Source: Deltaproteobacteria bacterium (GTDB taxonomy: Bacteria; Desulfobacterota; DSM-4660; Desulfatiglandales; Desulfatiglandaceae). Taken from it: 6,109 nucleotides of DNA. Shown in pieces: positions 1 to 4,928 of the stretch (the first letter of the stretch is position 1; every line of letters begins with the position of its first letter). The position numbers were made by a program, and so were the translations under genes. The notes under the pieces were generated by a model. The model did not search any database. It saw nothing but the letters and a program-made list of their open reading frames with translations, and had not been told where the DNA came from. The stretch covers positions 1-6,109 of the forward strand of contig JAFDJF010000175.1 in the NCBI GenBank assembly GCA_019307645.1. The letters are read 5' to 3'.

Positions 1-43
1 AGCAAAAACCTTGAAATAGTCCACTATTACTGCGTCTTTTGCT
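1..43. repeat. Nested inverted repeat at the left edge
   Basis: An outer pair AGCAAAA (1-7) / TTTTGCT (37-43) encloses an inner pair AATAGT (15-20) / ACTATT (23-28), and both share a centre near 21-22. The inner spacer is only 2 nt, which suits a protein-binding dyad better than an RNA hairpin. No gene in the window lies immediately beside it. It could be an operator or terminator for something beyond the left edge, or chance in AT-rich DNA. Confidence 0.25.
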
Positions 44-76
44 CTTAACTATCTACCAAACCTAACCTAAATCTGA

Positions 77-105
77 GCGCCAAAAATGTGAATTTATTTT
101 TGCGC
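77..105 (-). terminator. Candidate hairpin downstream of the operon
   Basis: The arms GCGCCAAAAAT (77-87) and ATTTTTGCGC (96-105) pair over 10 bp with one bulged C and an 8-nt loop. The hairpin sits 7 nt beyond the stop codon of the last minus-strand gene, where an operon terminator is expected. Read on the minus strand, no clear U-tract follows (the next bases are TCAGATTTAGG). It is therefore a poor intrinsic terminator, perhaps a 3'-end stabilising stem. Confidence 0.3.
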
Positions 106-111
106 GAACCC

Positions 112-894
112 TTAAAGTCTCTCCGGCGCGCTCACGTTGAGGGCGAGGCGGCCGATCCATGAGGAGATAAGCGGACGGCGCTTCAAGCCCAGACCGCGAA
201 GCTGATCCGCTACAGGATGGTCTCCAAGGCGAAGGCGACCGTCACCGAACCGTGTCCCCATGTCCCAGTATTCGTGTGTAAGATAGGTAGTGTGGGGAGC
301 CCCTTCGAACATTGAGTGGACGGCCGATGCACCGGGAGACTGATGCCGTTTCCCGTGAGCGCGAACCGAATAGCTGAGTACCTCCCGGCCATCCATACGC
401 AGATTGAAAGTGGCGCGCCCGCCGGAGACGTCGAAGTCAATTCGCTCGATGGTTTTCGGGAGGCCCCACATCAGGATACCCGCATCATTGGCGAGTCGGG
501 TCGTGACCGGGAGTTTCCATATGTAGGTGGCGGCTTTGTCGCGGACAATATCCAGCAAGGTCCCGAGATAGGGTATAACACGCGTATGTCCATGTTTTTT
601 CACAAAGAAAGCCATGGAGATCTCCCGGTAAACACCGCAGTCCGAGTCGCGATATTGGACGCAGGACAGGGTAAAAATCGCCTTGCCGGGCGCTACCGGC
701 GCGACCTCGAAACCGCTCCCGCGAATCAGGTCGGCGGCGGCGCTCAAAGGCACGACGAAGAGGCCAAGAGCCGAGGAACCGTCCCGAAACTGGGTCGGGT
801 AACCGAGACTTTTTCCCTCGATCTCGAAGCGCCGATCGCCCGGGCTTAGGTTTTTATGATGAAATTCCGGGTGTTCTGCTTCATGTTTTCCCAT
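112..894 (-). CDS. Acetoacetate decarboxylase-like (ADC superfamily) protein
   Basis: A 260-aa protein of the acetoacetate decarboxylase superfamily. Characterised members use a lysine Schiff base to decarboxylate, hydrate or aldol-cleave keto acids. Visible ADC-type features are a central strand with Tyr-Arg-Glu (residues 90-92, YREISMAFF), where a buried catalytic Glu usually lies, and the motif WGLPKTI, whose Lys147 aligns with the Schiff-base lysine of the PK(K) motif. The neighbouring second lysine of classical acetoacetate decarboxylase is Thr148 here, so the substrate may differ and true acetoacetate decarboxylation is uncertain. No signal peptide or membrane segment is seen, so it should be cytoplasmic. 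It is the last gene of the cluster, 62 nt after the SRPBCC gene. I chose ATG at 892-894 because AGGAGG (902-907) lies 7 nt upstream; the GTG 21 nt further up would put this site inside the gene. The gene is visibly GC-richer than its neighbours. Superfamily assignment is good, substrate unknown. Confidence 0.82.
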   Translation of the reverse strand: MGKHEAEHPEFHHKNLSPGDRRFEIEGKSLGYPTQFRDGSSALGLFVVPLSAAADLIRGSGFEVAPVAPGKAIFTLSCVQYRDSDCGVYREISMAFFVKKHGHTRVIPYLGTLLDIVRDKAATYIWKLPVTTRLANDAGILMWGLPKTIERIDFDVSGGRATFNLRMDGREVLSYSVRAHGKRHQSPGASAVHSMFEGAPHTTYLTHEYWDMGTRFGDGRLRLGDHPVADQLRGLGLKRRPLISSWIGRLALNVSAPERL

Positions 895-901
895 ACGACA
901 C

Positions 902-907
902 CCTCCT
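902..907 (-). promoter_or_regulatory. Shine-Dalgarno deciding the ADC-like gene start
   Basis: A perfect AGGAGG on the minus strand, 7 nt from ATG 892-894. It selects that ATG over the in-frame GTG at 913-915, which has no comparable site. Confidence 0.8.
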
Positions 908-921
908 ATTATCACCTAGAG

Positions 922-927
922 ATTATA
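922..927 (-). promoter_or_regulatory. Candidate internal -10 box before the ADC-like gene
   Basis: A consensus TATAAT reads on the minus strand within the 62-nt gap, which would place a transcript start near 915 and leave about 20 nt of leader including the Shine-Dalgarno. No good -35 hexamer is found at 17 nt; an AT-rich TTTAAAT stretch lies a little further upstream. It may give the ADC-like gene independent expression, or be chance. Confidence 0.3.
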
Positions 928-956
928 GCCCTTTGGCCGGGATTTATTTAAAGATA

Positions 957-1376
957 CTACTTTTTCAGAAAATCATCAATCCAGCTGAGGAGCGCCTTAT
1001 AGAATTCTTCGGTGTTGACTGAGGCCTGTGCCTCGTCCGCACCATCTGCCTCAGCCTTACAGGACCAAATCACCTTACAACGCTCACTTTCGAGCCCAAT
1101 GACTTGCGCTCTGGCATGGTAATTCTTTACCTGGATATATTCTACGGTGGGAAGGGAATAGTCGAGTATCATTTTTTCATAATCAATTGCATCTAATCGT
1201 TCGTGCAATTGCGGAAATTCCGGAACGGTAATATGTCGAATCATACCAACCCCTTCCCCTTCCACCTCGACCTTTTTAAAACCTGGAACCCAGCTTATAT
1301 CCCCAAAATCAGAAATGACTGCCCACAATCTTTCGGCACTGAACTCAAATTCACGCTCGACTTTTACTATAACCAT
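957..1376 (-). CDS. SRPBCC (START/Bet v1-fold) family protein, polyketide cyclase-like
   Basis: A 139-aa single-domain protein with the SRPBCC helix-grip pattern. A first strand (VKVEREFEFSAERLW) leads into the two short helices with ISDFGDISWVPG (21-32). Next come the VEVEGEGVGMIRHI hairpin (37-49), HERLDAID (58-65), later strands containing YHARAQV (86-92) and CKVIWSC (100-106), and a C-terminal amphipathic helix closing the pocket (FYKALLSWIDDFLKK, 125-139). Members bind hydrophobic ligands in a deep cavity; some are aromatase/cyclases, others carriers. The sequence does not identify a ligand. Length is normal for the family and no signal peptide is seen. The start ATG 1374-1376 has AGGAGG (1385-1390) 8 nt upstream. 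It lies 51 nt after the FAD oxidoreductase gene, in the same direction, so probably co-transcribed and acting on the same hydrophobic substrate or product (inference). Confidence 0.82.
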   Translation of the reverse strand: MVIVKVEREFEFSAERLWAVISDFGDISWVPGFKKVEVEGEGVGMIRHITVPEFPQLHERLDAIDYEKMILDYSLPTVEYIQVKNYHARAQVIGLESERCKVIWSCKAEADGADEAQASVNTEEFYKALLSWIDDFLKK

Positions 1377-1427
1377 TGATGATCCCTCCTGATACTAAAC
1401 CCTAACGTTACTGTAAACCTTATGCGC

Positions 1428-3167
1428 TTATTCTGATGTGCTATTCACTTCTAGCGATCCTTGCGTCCTCTTGACGACATTCCTCACCTCGGCTACCAGA
1501 GATTCGGTTTCCTCACTGCCGAGCTTTTGCCAGGGATTATCCAGCCCCATTTCAGCAGCGATGATTTTATAGCAATTGTAAGACTCACCGGCCCCGCCAT
1601 TTCCCCCGGGGTGCCACGCAGTCCCGGTGGCATACAGGTTCTTAATCGGAGTTCTGTGATTGGCTAGCTCGGGAATGGGCCTGTTCTCTCCAAGCTGGAA
1701 ACCCGAACGATCAAGCATCCCGGCGTTTCCATGAGGTGCAAGATTCTTCATGCGAAGGTTATCGTAGGGGCTGTTGCTGTCAACTCCGATCAGGTTGTCC
1801 GATGTCATGTTGGGAGCATATTTCTGCCAGAAGGTCATCATGTCTTCAATGTATCGCTTCTTGATTTCCAGCCATTCCTTCTCAGTGTGAGCACTGGCAG
1901 GCGGCGCCTGCATCTCGTTCTGGGCAACATGTTTTCCTGGGGGTGCGAAAGAAGGATCTACGAGGCTGTTACAACACACAACCGGGCTGAAGTCTTCCAG
2001 TGGAGGGAACTTACCCAGATTATGCCAGCGGCACTCATTGGCGATGCGTTCGGGATCGGCATCCGTGCCCAGCCCGAGCCAGAATGTCTCGTGGATATCG
2101 GGGTTGAAACCCTCTGCCTTGTACTTCGGCGGTTCATGAAGGGCAAAGCTGCACCACATCAGGCAGGCAATGTGTTTACACGAAAGCAGCTCAACTCGAC
2201 GCGCTACTTTATCAGAGAAGTGCTCCCTCCCGATCATGTCGAATGCAACCTGCTCAGGACTGAGGCCTGCGGACACCACCAGTTTCCTGGCACCAATCTG
2301 TGAACCATCAGTAAGCCGTATGCCCTTTGCTGTACCGTTTTCAATGATAACGTTTTTCACTTCCTTGTTTATGTGGAAACTGCATCCCATCTGGTTGAGG
2401 ATCTGGTGGGCGGCGTGGGCTATCATATGCGTACCACCTCTGTTAAAACCAAGGATTGGAAGCTGGGCTCCCAAAGCAACGGTCTCCATGCCCATTCCGG
2501 GATCATTGACATCCGTCGCTGCGGAAACAACAAACCTGGCATGGCAATACTGCAGCTCCCGGCTTTCCCACATCTCGCGAATCTGGCGTAGCGGGGATGA
2601 TTTCAGGGTCAGCGAGTCCGGGACAAGGTCGCCTTCCATCAACTTCTCGAATACACCCATCTGCCGCTCGCCGAACTCAGGAGCAAGGGTCTGTTCCTGG
2701 GGATAGAAAAACTGATCAATCATCACCCGATAGATCTCGTCGCTTTGAAATGTCCGCCACAGTTTGAGCCAGTTTTCAGCATCCTTTTGAGAGAAACGTT
2801 CGATCTCTTCGGCTGTGCGCTCCTGCGTGGGGTCATGTTTGATGCTGTAAATGGCCAGACATGTATCATTGTTCGCAAAAGCGGCTCCGTCAGAGCACAG
2901 GTACTGCTCCCACTGCGCCCCATAATCCCAGAACTCAGGGAAATCGCGATAAATGGGAGCATAGTAAACAGGCATAATTATGTTGGCATGAGTATTGCCT
3001 CGAAAACCAGGGGCGGCGATTTCTTCAGTGGCCAGGCACCCACCGATCTCATGCCTTCGCTCGAAGACGCCAACGCTCATGCCACCGTATTTCATCAGAT
3101 ACATGGCGAGGAACAGGGATTTGTTCCCACCGCCGATGATGACCGCATCAAAGGTCTTATCAGGCAT
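1428..3167 (-). CDS. Phytoene desaturase-like FAD-dependent oxidoreductase (CrtI/amine-oxidase superfamily)
   Basis: A 579-aa flavoprotein of the CrtI-like NAD(P)/FAD oxidoreductase group, within the usual 490-580 aa range. The N-terminal dinucleotide-binding fold is clear: FDAVIIGGGNKSL (6-18), acidic Glu36 ending the second strand (VFERR) for the ribose, then IGGCLATEE (41-49). A second conserved stretch GFNRGGTHMIAHAA (240-253) and the C-terminal FAD motif ATGTAWHPGGNGGAGESYN (513-531) complete the cofactor site. The third glycine of GxGxxG is Ser17, a variation. Relatives desaturate, saturate or isomerise isoprenoid and other hydrophobic polyenes. No carotenoid genes are nearby, so phytoene is unlikely and the substrate is unknown. 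No transmembrane helix is evident. Translation starts at ATG 3165-3167 with AAGGA 6 nt upstream. The ribosome site abuts the end of the 4Fe-4S gene, whose stop is only 11 nt away, so coupled translation and electron exchange between the two proteins are likely. Confidence 0.87.
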   Translation of the reverse strand: MPDKTFDAVIIGGGNKSLFLAMYLMKYGGMSVGVFERRHEIGGCLATEEIAAPGFRGNTHANIIMPVYYAPIYRDFPEFWDYGAQWEQYLCSDGAAFANNDTCLAIYSIKHDPTQERTAEEIERFSQKDAENWLKLWRTFQSDEIYRVMIDQFFYPQEQTLAPEFGERQMGVFEKLMEGDLVPDSLTLKSSPLRQIREMWESRELQYCHARFVVSAATDVNDPGMGMETVALGAQLPILGFNRGGTHMIAHAAHQILNQMGCSFHINKEVKNVIIENGTAKGIRLTDGSQIGARKLVVSAGLSPEQVAFDMIGREHFSDKVARRVELLSCKHIACLMWCSFALHEPPKYKAEGFNPDIHETFWLGLGTDADPERIANECRWHNLGKFPPLEDFSPVVCCNSLVDPSFAPPGKHVAQNEMQAPPASAHTEKEWLEIKKRYIEDMMTFWQKYAPNMTSDNLIGVDSNSPYDNLRMKNLAPHGNAGMLDRSGFQLGENRPIPELANHRTPIKNLYATGTAWHPGGNGGAGESYNCYKIIAAEMGLDNPWQKLGSEETESLVAEVRNVVKRTQGSLEVNSTSE

Positions 3168-3178
3168 TATTTTTCCTT

Positions 3179-4195
3179 CTATTCAGCCTGTTCGGATTCC
3201 GGCCGTCTTGTCAGTGCAATGGAATCTGCCGGACATGTGGGTACGCATACCCCGCATCCGAGGCATATTTGCTGATCAACCGCTGCAGAATCTTCAACGG
3301 TTATGGCATTCACCGGACAGCGATCGACGCAGGTTTCGCAAGCGGTACATGTATCATCATCAACCTGCGCCATGAAGGGCGAAGGGACAAAGACTTCATG
3401 GCCAAGATTCTGTCCGTGGAATATGGCGCAGCAGTCATTGCAGCAGTTACATACGCAGTTCTGTATGTTGAGGGTATGAACCAGGCCATCTTCGTTACAT
3501 TCCTGCAGGAATTCAGCCATCTCTTCAAAGGTGAGTTCTCGGGCCATACCATGTTTTACGGCCCACCGGCTTAATTCTCCGGATTTAAGGCAGGTTTCGG
3601 ATATATGCTCGCAATGGTTGCCCGGATCCACGAGCCAGTGCGCAATACGGCACGGACATGGAGAAACACTCCAGTGGTCTTCCTTTTTTAGTACTTCCAC
3701 GAGGTTCTCCGTAGGAAGCGCATCATCAGGCAGGGTCTTTTCACCGGCCCATACAGGAGCGAACGGCACTCCCAGTGTAATCAACTTCTGTTCAGACCAT
3801 TCCTTCAGGTACTGATACAGGGCCTTTCCCAGTTCCACAGTGTACGGAAACTTTAGACCAGTCCACAGACCTGTTTCTATTATTCCCGGAGCTGCCGTTG
3901 CAATTACGCGGTATGCCGGGTCAGCATCGGACGGATTATAGTAGATGGTCCCCTTATCTGCCATTCGATAGAGCATCTTTTTCAGTTTTTCCGGCTCAAT
4001 ACCTGATTTTTTTGAAATCTCATCGAGCGTTCCCCCTTCAAAACGTATCTGGAGTGCCAATTGCGCCTCTGCTTCTGTGAATTGAAGGCTCAGGACCTTT
4101 AAAAACGAAGGGGTTTTCGGCCCGCCCATTCCAACAGGGTCCTCTTCCAAATACATATTTGCCATTTGTTCATAAACATCTGTCTTTTCTGCCAT
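3179..4195 (-). CDS. Multi-cluster 4Fe-4S ferredoxin-like protein with N-terminal winged helix
   Basis: A 338-aa redox protein. Residues 36-95 resemble a winged-helix fold (TLDEISKKSGIEPEKLKKML, then KGTIYY). The middle carries CPCR (C180, C182) with C195 and C202, then after GLVHTLNIQN a dense cluster CVCNCCNDCC (C247, C249, C251, C252, C255, C256). The C-terminus has two classical [4Fe-4S] motifs, CTACETCVDRCP (C283, C286, C289, C293) and CLGCGVCVPTCP (C311, C314, C317, C321). I recognise this architecture from Desulfobacterota proteins annotated only as 4Fe-4S binding protein; the middle cysteines probably hold a further metal centre. It is likely cytoplasmic and the electron partner of the FAD oxidoreductase 11 nt downstream (inference). 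The start is ATG 4193-4195, backed by the strong GGGAGG site; the GTG 36 nt upstream would read through fossil sequence. Whether the winged helix binds DNA is unknown. Confidence 0.85.
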   Translation of the reverse strand: MAEKTDVYEQMANMYLEEDPVGMGGPKTPSFLKVLSLQFTEAEAQLALQIRFEGGTLDEISKKSGIEPEKLKKMLYRMADKGTIYYNPSDADPAYRVIATAAPGIIETGLWTGLKFPYTVELGKALYQYLKEWSEQKLITLGVPFAPVWAGEKTLPDDALPTENLVEVLKKEDHWSVSPCPCRIAHWLVDPGNHCEHISETCLKSGELSRWAVKHGMARELTFEEMAEFLQECNEDGLVHTLNIQNCVCNCCNDCCAIFHGQNLGHEVFVPSPFMAQVDDDTCTACETCVDRCPVNAITVEDSAAVDQQICLGCGVCVPTCPADSIALTRRPESEQAE

Positions 4196-4317
4196 GGTTC
4201 CTCCTCCCTTGCTGTGTTTGATGTGTAACACCTTCTGCCCCGCTTGCTCAGACAGGCAGCTGTTGCCAACCTTTTCGGACCTGCACCAGTAATGATGATA
4301 TCAAATATTTATTCCAT
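4196..4317 (-). pseudogene. Fossil N-terminus of a second FAD-dependent (phytoene desaturase-like) oxidoreductase
   Basis: Reading the minus strand from ATG 4315-4317 gives Met-Glu-stop (TAA at 4309-4311). The same frame then continues IFD, and from Phe at 4305 reads FDIIITGAGPKRLATAACLS, a first strand and GxGxx glycine loop typical of FAD enzymes. At the C-run near 4238-4244 the homology moves by one base into another frame, reading GQKVLHIKHSKGGG: the second strand and the GG that follows. This parallels, element by element, residues 6-43 of the intact flavoprotein downstream. An AAGGGGG Shine-Dalgarno-like site lies 4 nt before the ATG. Decay is also seen in key residues: the third glycine is Arg, and the acidic residue ending strand two is lost. 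The remaining ~450 codons are absent; the fossil runs straight into the 4Fe-4S gene. The likely cause is an internal deletion plus point mutations. A leader peptide is an alternative but would not explain the Rossmann pattern. Confidence 0.7.
4200..4210 (-). promoter_or_regulatory. Ribosome-binding site of the 4Fe-4S gene, made of fossil codons
   Basis: The minus strand reads AAGGGAGGAGG ahead of AACC and ATG 4193-4195. GGGAGG (4203-4208) has the proper 7-nt spacing. The same bases are the Lys-Gly-Gly-Gly codons of the decayed Rossmann fold upstream, so the site seems to be recruited from former coding sequence. Confidence 0.75.
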
Positions 4318-4413
4318 CGTACCCCCTTATTCGTTGCGCCGTAACTTTTAGCGCATTGACAAAATGGCAGTAAAGGCAGAGAGGGTCTCTTTCTGAAGTC
4401 TGTAAATTTGGAT

Positions 4414-4420
4414 CATATAA
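4414..4420 (-). promoter_or_regulatory. Weak candidate -10 for the minus-strand operon
   Basis: The minus strand reads TTATATG here, immediately next to a TGAACCT box. There is no recognisable -35 at 17 nt (ATATCC). If used, transcription would start near 4407 with a leader of about 210 nt covering the fossil. A poor -35 would fit an activator-dependent promoter. No better sigma70 or sigma54 site was found on this strand between 4200 and 4500. Confidence 0.22.
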
Positions 4421-4421
4421 A

Positions 4422-4488
4422 AGGTTCAGGATAGAAGGGATATGGGGACTATTTTTGCAAATGAACCTCATCATTGCACCGTGAACCT
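4422..4488. promoter_or_regulatory. Three TGAACCT boxes, candidate operator array
   Basis: AGGTTCA at 4422-4428 (inverted), TGAACCT at 4462-4468 and TGAACCT at 4482-4488. Starts are offset by exactly 40 and 20 bp, so all three would fall on one face of the helix. An 8-bp palindrome TTTGCAAA (4454-4461) touches the middle box. The array lies upstream of the minus-strand operon, at about -17, -57 and -77 if transcription starts near 4408. This geometry suits cooperative binding by a regulator such as the divergent LuxR-type protein. Function is inferred. Confidence 0.4.
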
Positions 4489-4514
4489 TATACTTTTATT
4501 CTAAAGAAGCCGAG

Positions 4515-4590
4515 AACGCAAGACGGGATAATTGCGTGCCGATTACTTGGTTAATCCTAGTCTTTTTGTTCCCTCAAGACAACGCAAGAC
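4515..4590. repeat. Direct repeat AACGCAAGAC, two copies
   Basis: The identical 10-mer AACGCAAGAC occurs at 4515-4524 and 4581-4590. The second copy begins an inverted repeat AACGC/GCGTT (4581-4585, 4592-4596) and is preceded by another CAAGAC ten bases earlier (4575-4580). The role is unknown; it may be a protein-binding site or a remnant of duplicated DNA. Confidence 0.35.
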
Positions 4591-4688
4591 AGCGTTCCAC
4601 GCAGATTCAACATTTAAGCCTTGCTCGTCGATCAAGGGGCTGAAGCTCGGGGTAAATCGCTGTTCATTTCACTTACAGCCGCAAGCCA

Positions 4689-4705
4689 TAAAAAATAGTT
4701 TTTTA
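4689..4705. repeat. Short A/T hairpin
   Basis: TAAAAAA (4689-4695) and TTTTTTA (4699-4705) are perfect arms around TAG. On either strand this is a weak stem ending in a T-run. It has no GC-rich stem, so it is not a standard terminator; a bent or flexible DNA element is possible. Confidence 0.3.
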
Positions 4706-4772
4706 ATACAGGGGACTGAAACTCATTGAAATTAGGGTAAATTACGGATGTGCGGGCTGGATATCAACTTAG

Positions 4773-4799
4773 TCATGGGCCAGGCTAAACTGGACATGA
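4773..4799. promoter_or_regulatory. Inverted repeat upstream of the regulator promoter
   Basis: TCATGGGCCAG (4773-4783) and CTGGACATGA (4790-4799) form nine base pairs interrupted by one GG/A internal mismatch, around a 6-nt centre (GCTAAA). The dyad ends 6 bp before the -35 of the promoter at 4806-4833, centred near -53 relative to its predicted start. That is a usual place for an activator or a repressor. The binding protein is unknown; autoregulation is possible. Confidence 0.38.
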
Positions 4800-4805
4800 T
4801 GATAA

Positions 4806-4833
4806 TTGAGATAGACATAATACAGCATATAAA
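4806..4833 (+). promoter_or_regulatory. Candidate sigma70 promoter of the regulator gene
   Basis: TTGAGA (4806-4811), a 16-nt spacer and TATAAA (4828-4833): each hexamer matches consensus in five of six positions. Transcription would start near 4840, giving a leader of about 90 nt. That leader would contain the dyads CCTTTTAAAGG (4841-4851) and TTTGTA/TACAAA (4865-4880). Confidence 0.45.
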
Positions 4834-4864
4834 TCCTCGTCCTTTTAAAGGTGACCCTTAGCCC

Positions 4865-4880
4865 TTTGTATCCCTACAAA
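4865..4880. promoter_or_regulatory. Perfect 16-bp dyad TTTGTA-TCCC-TACAAA
   Basis: Two perfect 6-bp arms around TCCC. It lies 13 bp before the -35 of the proximal promoter and about 25 bp downstream of the predicted start of the distal one. A dimeric regulator bound here could activate the first and block the second. Its size fits a LuxR-type dimer site, but that is inference. Confidence 0.38.
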
Positions 4881-4893
4881 TATAACTTATTGA

Positions 4894-4922
4894 TTGAAAT
4901 TTCTAATTAATTGGCTTATATT
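4894..4922 (+). promoter_or_regulatory. Second candidate promoter, abutting the regulator start
   Basis: TTGAAA (4894-4899), a 17-nt spacer and TATATT (4917-4922). The predicted transcript start falls on or next to A4929 of the ATG, so the message would be leaderless. That fits the absence of a Shine-Dalgarno there. The region is very AT-rich, so a chance match is quite possible. Confidence 0.35.
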
Positions 4923-4928
4923 ATAGGC

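Larger units (their letters stand above)
4491..4772. other. Non-coding stretch with small repeats and hairpins
   Basis: No convincing gene is present. The only plus-strand open frame (4532-4729, 65 codons) lacks a Shine-Dalgarno and looks like no protein I know. The stretch does hold short structures: a 10-bp direct repeat (4515-4524, 4581-4590); a bulged hairpin AGCCTTG/CAAGGGGCT (4617-4641); and an A/T hairpin (4689-4705). It could be the remains of a mobile-element flank, given the transposase-like segment downstream, but no terminal inverted repeat is recognised. Confidence 0.45.

Noticed and set aside
316..849. 177-codon plus-strand open frame opposite the ADC-like gene
   Set aside because: It is antisense to a gene with clear family motifs and a perfect ribosome site; its own translation shows no domain.
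895..915. GTG start 21 nt upstream for the ADC-like protein
   Set aside because: AGGAGG at 902-907 lies inside this extension and is ideally spaced to ATG 892-894; the added residues MIIGGCR are translated Shine-Dalgarno.
1731..3375. Several plus-strand open frames of 100-190 codons opposite the flavoenzyme and 4Fe-4S genes
   Set aside because: They mirror real minus-strand coding sequence with strong motifs and show no protein family features.
4196..4231. GTG start giving a 12-residue longer 4Fe-4S protein
   Set aside because: The extra residues belong to the fossil Rossmann fold, and the strong ribosome site points to ATG 4193-4195.
4251..4275. Sigma54 -24/-12 site (TTGGCA...TGC, minus strand)
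   Set aside because: GG to GC spacing is 8 nt instead of 10, and it lies inside the fossil coding sequence.
4356..4384. Consensus TTGACA at 4356-4361 as a plus-strand promoter
   Set aside because: No -10 hexamer at 16-18 nt (GAGAGG) and no gene for more than 500 nt downstream.
4532..4729. 65-codon plus-strand open frame
   Set aside because: No ribosome site, no recognisable motif, low-quality composition; treated as non-coding.
4911..4928. TTG start for the regulator
   Set aside because: No Shine-Dalgarno, it overlaps a likely -10 box, and transposase similarity starts at the Met encoded at 4929.
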